Below are positions 60,685 through 64,000 of a stretch of 64,000 bases of DNA, one piece after another. Position numbers and translations under genes: made by a program. The first letter of the stretch is position 1; the number at the start of each line of letters is the position of its first letter. Source of the stretch: Pyramidobacter porci (GTDB taxonomy: Bacteria > Synergistota > Synergistia > Synergistales > Dethiosulfovibrionaceae); the NCBI RefSeq assembly GCF_009695745.1, contig NZ_VUNH01000008.1, positions 1 to 64,000 of the forward strand, in the 5' to 3' direction. The notes below the pieces were generated by a model that saw only the letters and a program-made list of their open reading frames with translations, did no database searches and was not told the origin of the DNA.

Positions 60685-62121
60685 TTAGAAGTTCAGGAAT
60701 GTGCGGAAACGAACCAGATTGTTATCGTACGTCGGATCAACCGTGGTACCGTTCATGCGGCCGTCGAAATCGGTGTAGTCAAGATAGAAAGCCAGGTTCG
60801 GGCTGTACTGATAACCAACACCGACGGTCCACTCCTTGGCGTCTCCATAGTCGTCCATATCGTACTTTCCATAACGCTCGTACGTGCTGAACTTCGCACC
60901 CCACATCTGGACAGCGGAAACCTTCCAGACTTCAAGATCTTCGGCAATGGGCGAAGAACCGCTGATTTTGTTGATTTCGAAATTGGTATTCAGCGTGAAA
61001 GGAGCGGCGCCGTTCTGATAGATCCAGCCCTTGTCATACTGCATGTATTCGGCGCGCAGGTCGGTGAATTTCAGCACGTCCTGGCTGACGTCAAGGACCA
61101 CCTTCCAGGCCTTGGGATCATCGTCAACAGCGCCGTCGATGTCTTCCATGAAGTAAGCGCCGCTGAGCTTCAGACCCTGGCCGAAGTTGAAACCGAGTCC
61201 GAACCAATAAGCATCCATATTGAGGTCCTTGGCGCCGCCCGTGCCGTCGCCGTTGAACCAATAGCCGTTGGCGCTGACGAAGAAACGTTCGCTCTCGTAC
61301 TTCAAACGGGCTCCGTAAATTTCGTCGCCGACGTTATCGGTGTAAACGCCCTTATCGCCCGCTCCTACGTTGCTGGCGGCAAAGCCCTCGACGGTGAGCC
61401 CGCCGCGGTTGTACTTCAGATCGGCACCGCGGATCGTGGTATCGAAGAAGTTGGATTCGTCATCCCACATAGGCGTGGTCACATGCAGGCCGTCTTCGCC
61501 TTCCCAGTCGTTGGCGAAAGCGCCCAGCTTGGCAGTGAGCCCTTCGGCGCCAAACAGATCTTTGACGGTGACCCAGTAGCGGTCGATCTTATCGTTGTGC
61601 CACCGCATTTCAAAGCTTACGCCGTCAGACAGATCCTTGTGCATGAACAGACGGGCGCGGTTGTACTGAAAGCCGTCGTCCATCACGCCGGAACCGCCGT
61701 CGTTATCCCAACCGTGATAGTCGAAGCGCAGCTGCCCCCAGATCCTCAGGCCGCCGAGGCCCTTCTCGAGCGCGCTCAGGCGGCTGTCGAAGCCGTCCAC
61801 TTTCACGCCCAAGGCTTCCAGCTCCGGCTGGAATTCCACCACCAGCGCCTTCAGCTTCTCCAGGTCTTCACCGCTCAGGCCGCCCGCGGCCATCATGCGC
61901 GCCACCATCGTGGCGATCTCGTAGCGGGTCATGGCGCGGTTGCCCTTGAACGTGCCGTTCGGATAACCCTCCAGGATTCCCTTCGCGCTCAGCTGCTCCA
62001 CGGCGTCGTACGCCCAGTGGTTCATCGGCACGTCGCTGAACGGGTTCGCGGCGAACGCCGGCGCGGCTGCGGCCGCCAGCGATGCGGCGGCGACTACGGC
62101 GAGCATTTTCTTCATACTCAT
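60685..62121 (-). CDS. SLH-domain outer-membrane porin
   Basis: A 478-residue protein: signal peptide (residues 1-25, MSMKKMLAVV...AFAA), one S-layer homology domain (NPFSDVPMNHWAYDAVEQLSAKGILEGYPNGTFKGNRAMTRYEIATMVARMM, 26-78), a short coiled coil (84-120, EDLEKLKALVVEFQPELEALGVKVDGFDSRLSALE), then a beta-barrel region rich in alternating aromatic/polar strands ending in Phe (RFRTFLNF), as recognised by the BAM complex. This layout is typical of major envelope proteins of Synergistota and relatives: SLH binds the cell wall, the barrel sits in the outer membrane. GGAGGAG lies 8 bases before the ATG. Confidence 0.93.
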   Translation of the reverse strand: MSMKKMLAVVAAASLAAAAAPAFAANPFSDVPMNHWAYDAVEQLSAKGILEGYPNGTFKGNRAMTRYEIATMVARMMAAGGLSGEDLEKLKALVVEFQPELEALGVKVDGFDSRLSALEKGLGGLRIWGQLRFDYHGWDNDGGSGVMDDGFQYNRARLFMHKDLSDGVSFEMRWHNDKIDRYWVTVKDLFGAEGLTAKLGAFANDWEGEDGLHVTTPMWDDESNFFDTTIRGADLKYNRGGLTVEGFAASNVGAGDKGVYTDNVGDEIYGARLKYESERFFVSANGYWFNGDGTGGAKDLNMDAYWFGLGFNFGQGLKLSGAYFMEDIDGAVDDDPKAWKVVLDVSQDVLKFTDLRAEYMQYDKGWIYQNGAAPFTLNTNFEINKISGSSPIAEDLEVWKVSAVQMWGAKFSTYERYGKYDMDDYGDAKEWTVGVGYQYSPNLAFYLDYTDFDGRMNGTTVDPTYDNNLVRFRTFLNF

Positions 62122-62336
62122 TCTCGAAACTCCTCCTCAAAACGGAACCATGACTTGCGGCGTCTCATGACGCCGTTTCCCGGCCGGGAACAAACCGTCA
62201 GGAGAGAGTTCACAAAAAGCTTTGGGAAGGAGTGGCCTCGTTTCCTCATTCCTCTTCGCCTTTTTTCGTCTCGTTCCCCTGAGTCTTCTCCAGACCGTGA
62301 AACCGTGTTCTCTATCGTACAGGAAACCATTCTTTT

Positions 62337-62708
62337 TCATGATTTCCCTGAACGCAGATCCTCTTCGGCGCAGTTGGAATTCTCTTTTCGTTCGAGATAT
62401 TTCACGCGCTTTTTCAGCACATGGCGTTCAGCTTTCAGGTTTCCGATGCTGGCTTTCAGACAACGGTTCTCCACTTTCAAGCGTTCCAACTCGCCCATGG
62501 GCGGGCTTTCCTTACGGCTGCGTCCCGTTCCGCGAAGATCGTCAAGACCGTGCTCGCCGTATTTGCGGAACTTGCTGACCCAAGAATACACCTGACCATA
62601 ACTGACGCCGTACTTGCGAATGGCTTGAAGGTAGTCGGCACCGTGATCAATGCAATAGTTCACGATCTCCAGCCGTTGCTCTTTACTTGTCTGTTTTACC
62701 CCGCTCAT
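62337..62708 (-). CDS. IS3-type OrfA-like helix-turn-helix protein, no OrfB (orphan)
   Basis: A 123-residue protein. EQRLEIVNYCIDHGADYLQAIRKYGVSYGQVYSWVSKFRKYGEHGL is a transposase-type helix-turn-helix, followed by RGTGRSRKE and a leucine-zipper helix ELERLKVENRCLKASIGNLKAERHVLKKRVKYLERKE as in IS3/IS150 OrfA. No DDE integrase (OrfB) follows on either side; the next gene downstream is the porin. GAGGAGG precedes the ATG. Likely an insertion-sequence remnant, or an OrfA domesticated as DNA-binding protein. Confidence 0.75.
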   Translation of the reverse strand: MSGVKQTSKEQRLEIVNYCIDHGADYLQAIRKYGVSYGQVYSWVSKFRKYGEHGLDDLRGTGRSRKESPPMGELERLKVENRCLKASIGNLKAERHVLKKRVKYLERKENSNCAEEDLRSGKS

Positions 62709-62927
62709 GGAAATTCCTCCTCAGTTCATCGGGAAAGGCTTGCAAAAGACCGAAAACTTCTTTCCAGAATCGCTGTGGAATTTCGCCCGACGCGCGGTCT
62801 TTATGCCCAAAAGCCACACAGGCACCCTCTACGAACCGACGCTCAGCCCCGCTGTTCACAAAACAGAACTCTCGAGGTTTTTCGGAATCATTTTACGAAA
62901 CTCACATCTTTTCTCAATTGTCAGTAA

Positions 62928-62958
62928 TTGAAAGTGACCATTTTTTGTTCACTTTCAA
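62928..62958. repeat. Inverted repeat upstream of the OrfA-like gene
   Basis: TTGAAAGTGA - 11 bases - TCACTTTCAA, perfect 10-bp arms. May be an operator or a relic of an insertion-sequence end. Confidence 0.45.
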
Positions 62959-63092
62959 AGAGCTGTATAGAATTTAACGATTTTTAAACGGACGGGAACT
63001 GTCCAACCGGGGACAAACGCCGCCGCGATACCCAAACTCAGGCGCAAAGCCCGGCGTCGTCCTCCAAACCCAAGGGACATGCTCCACAGGGA

Positions 63093-63150
63093 ACAAAAGA
63101 GCGCGGAATGCCGATGACTCGGGAGTCATCGGCATTCCGCGCTCTTTTGT
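63093..63150. terminator. Terminator with perfect 28-bp arms
   Basis: Arms 63093-63120 and 63123-63150 are fully complementary around GG; outer part ACAAAA/TTTTGT. It lies 31 bases after the stop of the minus-strand YhcH-family gene. Confidence 0.88.
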
Positions 63151-63181
63151 TTTTCGTTTCGCCACTCCAGACGGTCAGACG

Positions 63182-63658
63182 TTACGACAGTTCCCGGTGC
63201 GGGATCAGCGAGCGGTGAATCTTCGCCACGATCTTGCGGATCCGCCGCGGCGTTCCCGGCGCCACGCAGGGACGATGGGCGTCCTCGGGGAAGAAGACGG
63301 CGAACATGCCGCCCGTGCAGTCCAGCGTCAGCCCTTCGCCCTTGAAGAACTGGATGTCGCGATCTTCGTCGTACTCCCCAAGCGGCGTCACCCGCCCCAG
63401 CGGCGCGCAGCCGATCAGCTCGTCTCCGGCGATCGTCATCTGCACGTCCACAAACTCGCGGTGCGCCTCGAAAAGCGTCCGCTCGAGCGGCTTCGTCTCC
63501 GGCTCGTCGATGGAAAACCACGCCTTGCCGGGAATCAGCTCCGTCGTGCCGGGACTCAGCTCCTTCAGGTCGGCGCGGGCCAGCTGGCGCACGGCCCAGG
63601 CGAAGACTTCGCCGAGGCCGCTGTAATTTCTCGCGTCGTCGATATGCGCGTAAATCAT
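63182..63658 (-). CDS. YhcH/YjgK/YiaL-family (DUF386) protein
   Basis: A 158-residue cupin-like protein. Signatures: HREFVDVQMTIAGDELIGCAPL, YDEDRDIQFFKGEG, FAVFFPEDAHRPCVAPG and the C-terminal RKIVAKIH. The conserved His/Glu residues form a metal site. Members are linked to sialic-acid or other sugar catabolism, sometimes as anomerase; no such pathway is visible in the window. GGAGAGAGAG precedes ATG 63658; open frame to 63997 overlaps the next gene. Confidence 0.87.
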   Translation of the reverse strand: MIYAHIDDARNYSGLGEVFAWAVRQLARADLKELSPGTTELIPGKAWFSIDEPETKPLERTLFEAHREFVDVQMTIAGDELIGCAPLGRVTPLGEYDEDRDIQFFKGEGLTLDCTGGMFAVFFPEDAHRPCVAPGTPRRIRKIVAKIHRSLIPHRELS

Positions 63659-63690
63659 AGACTCTCTCTCCTTCGGATAAAAAACGCCGT

Positions 63691-64000
63691 TTATCTGAAA
63701 CAGTCGAAAAGCTCTTTCACCTCGTAGCCGGCCACCCGGCGCGAGGCGAAAGAGTCGTACAGGCGCATGGACGCCTCCTCGAGCGCCGAGGGGCGCACGC
63801 CGATGCGGATCGACTCGCGCGCTTCGATGTAGGCCGACAGCTTGTCGCAGACTTCGATAACGCGGCCGTCGACGGGATCCATCTCGTCGCGCCCCTCGGC
63901 GTCGGCAAGATCGCGGCCGATGACGCGCACGCGGCCGTTCGTGCGGACGCGGTTTTCGAACTCGTCCATGACCATGTAGAGCACGTCGTCGCGCCACGCC
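63691..64000 (-). CDS. C-terminal part of a probable HD-domain phosphohydrolase (YfbR-like), cut by window edge
   Basis: The frame is open to the window end, reading AWRDDVLYMVMDEFENRVRTNGRVRVIG, then DGRVIEVCDKLSAYIEARESIRIGVRPSALEE and ending ELFDCFR. The CDKLSAYIEA segment resembles the last metal-binding helix of YfbR-type HD 5'-nucleotidases. The HD motif itself lies outside the window, so the call is tentative. Its stop is 33 bases before the YhcH-family start; probably one operon. Confidence 0.5.
   Translation of the reverse strand, partial: AWRDDVLYMVMDEFENRVRTNGRVRVIGRDLADAEGRDEMDPVDGRVIEVCDKLSAYIEARESIRIGVRPSALEEASMRLYDSFASRRVAGYEVKELFDCFR

Larger units (their letters stand above)
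62709..63181. other. Intergenic region upstream of the OrfA-like gene
   Basis: About 470 bases. Short ORFs on the plus strand here lack ribosome binding sites and protein-like composition. Contains the inverted repeat at 62928-62958 and the YhcH terminator at 63093-63150. Confidence 0.5.

Noticed and set aside
62687-62977. Plus-strand ORF of 96 codons upstream of the OrfA-like gene
   Set aside because: Overlaps the divergent OrfA start, no ribosome site, and composition not protein-like.
1-64000. CRISPR arrays, rRNA and tRNA genes
   Set aside because: No regularly spaced direct repeats, rRNA-like segments or cloverleaf sequences were recognised by eye; a tRNA scan would be needed to exclude an isolated tRNA.

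Overview
The window looks like chromosomal DNA of an amino-acid-fermenting, diderm anaerobe of the Synergistota, most likely a Pyramidobacter-like genus. This is inferred, not searched. The main evidence is a porin with an N-terminal S-layer-homology domain (60685-62121, minus), an outer-membrane efflux system, many TRAP and Na+-coupled carriers, M20/M38/C69 hydrolases for peptide and acyl-amino-acid breakdown, tetrahydrofolate C1 genes, and a selenocysteine-containing glycine/betaine-reductase-type enzyme.

Left part (1-16.4 kb, all plus strand): the 3' end of glyA is followed at once by an AGCS Na+/amino-acid symporter, then by a decayed second copy of the glyA 3' end. Next come two YgeY-like M20 hydrolases flanking a YfcC-type carrier, and then a long catabolic array: TRAP transporter (P-Q-M), N-acyl-D-amino-acid deacylase, a second AGCS symporter, a third M20 hydrolase, threonine synthase and a second fold-type-II PLP enzyme. 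A GntR/FCD regulator follows.

C1 and housekeeping part (17.4-30.4 kb): fhs, fchA and folD form a tetrahydrofolate module. FolD has lost residues needed for cyclohydrolase activity, which fits the neighbouring FchA. Then come a SRPBCC protein, a large Sel1-repeat protein, a YjiH-type membrane protein, an MGMT-type protein, DNA polymerase IV, and a divergent CdaR regulator/glycerate kinase pair. Two identical 16-bp parS-like palindromes lie at 19155 and 39793, which suggests that the window is in the origin-proximal part of the chromosome.

Middle (30.4-49.8 kb): base composition drops visibly after the glycerate kinase, at a cluster of a permease, a 53-residue membrane protein missed by length cut-offs, a membrane-anchored AstE/M14-like hydrolase, a small secreted protein and a secreted C69 peptidase. 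An RND pump with its adaptor and a second Sel1 protein follow. Next is a regulated module: GntR regulator, TRAP transporter (Q-M-P), component-B proprotein, selenoprotein GrdB-like subunit (in-frame TGA at 48556), GrdX and RidA. It carries its own transport and possible imine-handling genes, but none of the shared Grd components A, C or D.

Right part (49.8-64 kb): an IS200-type element; isoaspartyl dipeptidase and an NhaC-type antiporter behind a strong promoter with a structured leader of about 145 nt; a GntR regulator; MATE exporter; DUF362 ferredoxin-like protein; MscS-type channel; TetR regulator; the SLH porin with an orphan IS3-type OrfA upstream; a YhcH-family protein; and the C-terminal part of a probable HD-domain protein. 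No rRNA, tRNA or CRISPR array was recognised.
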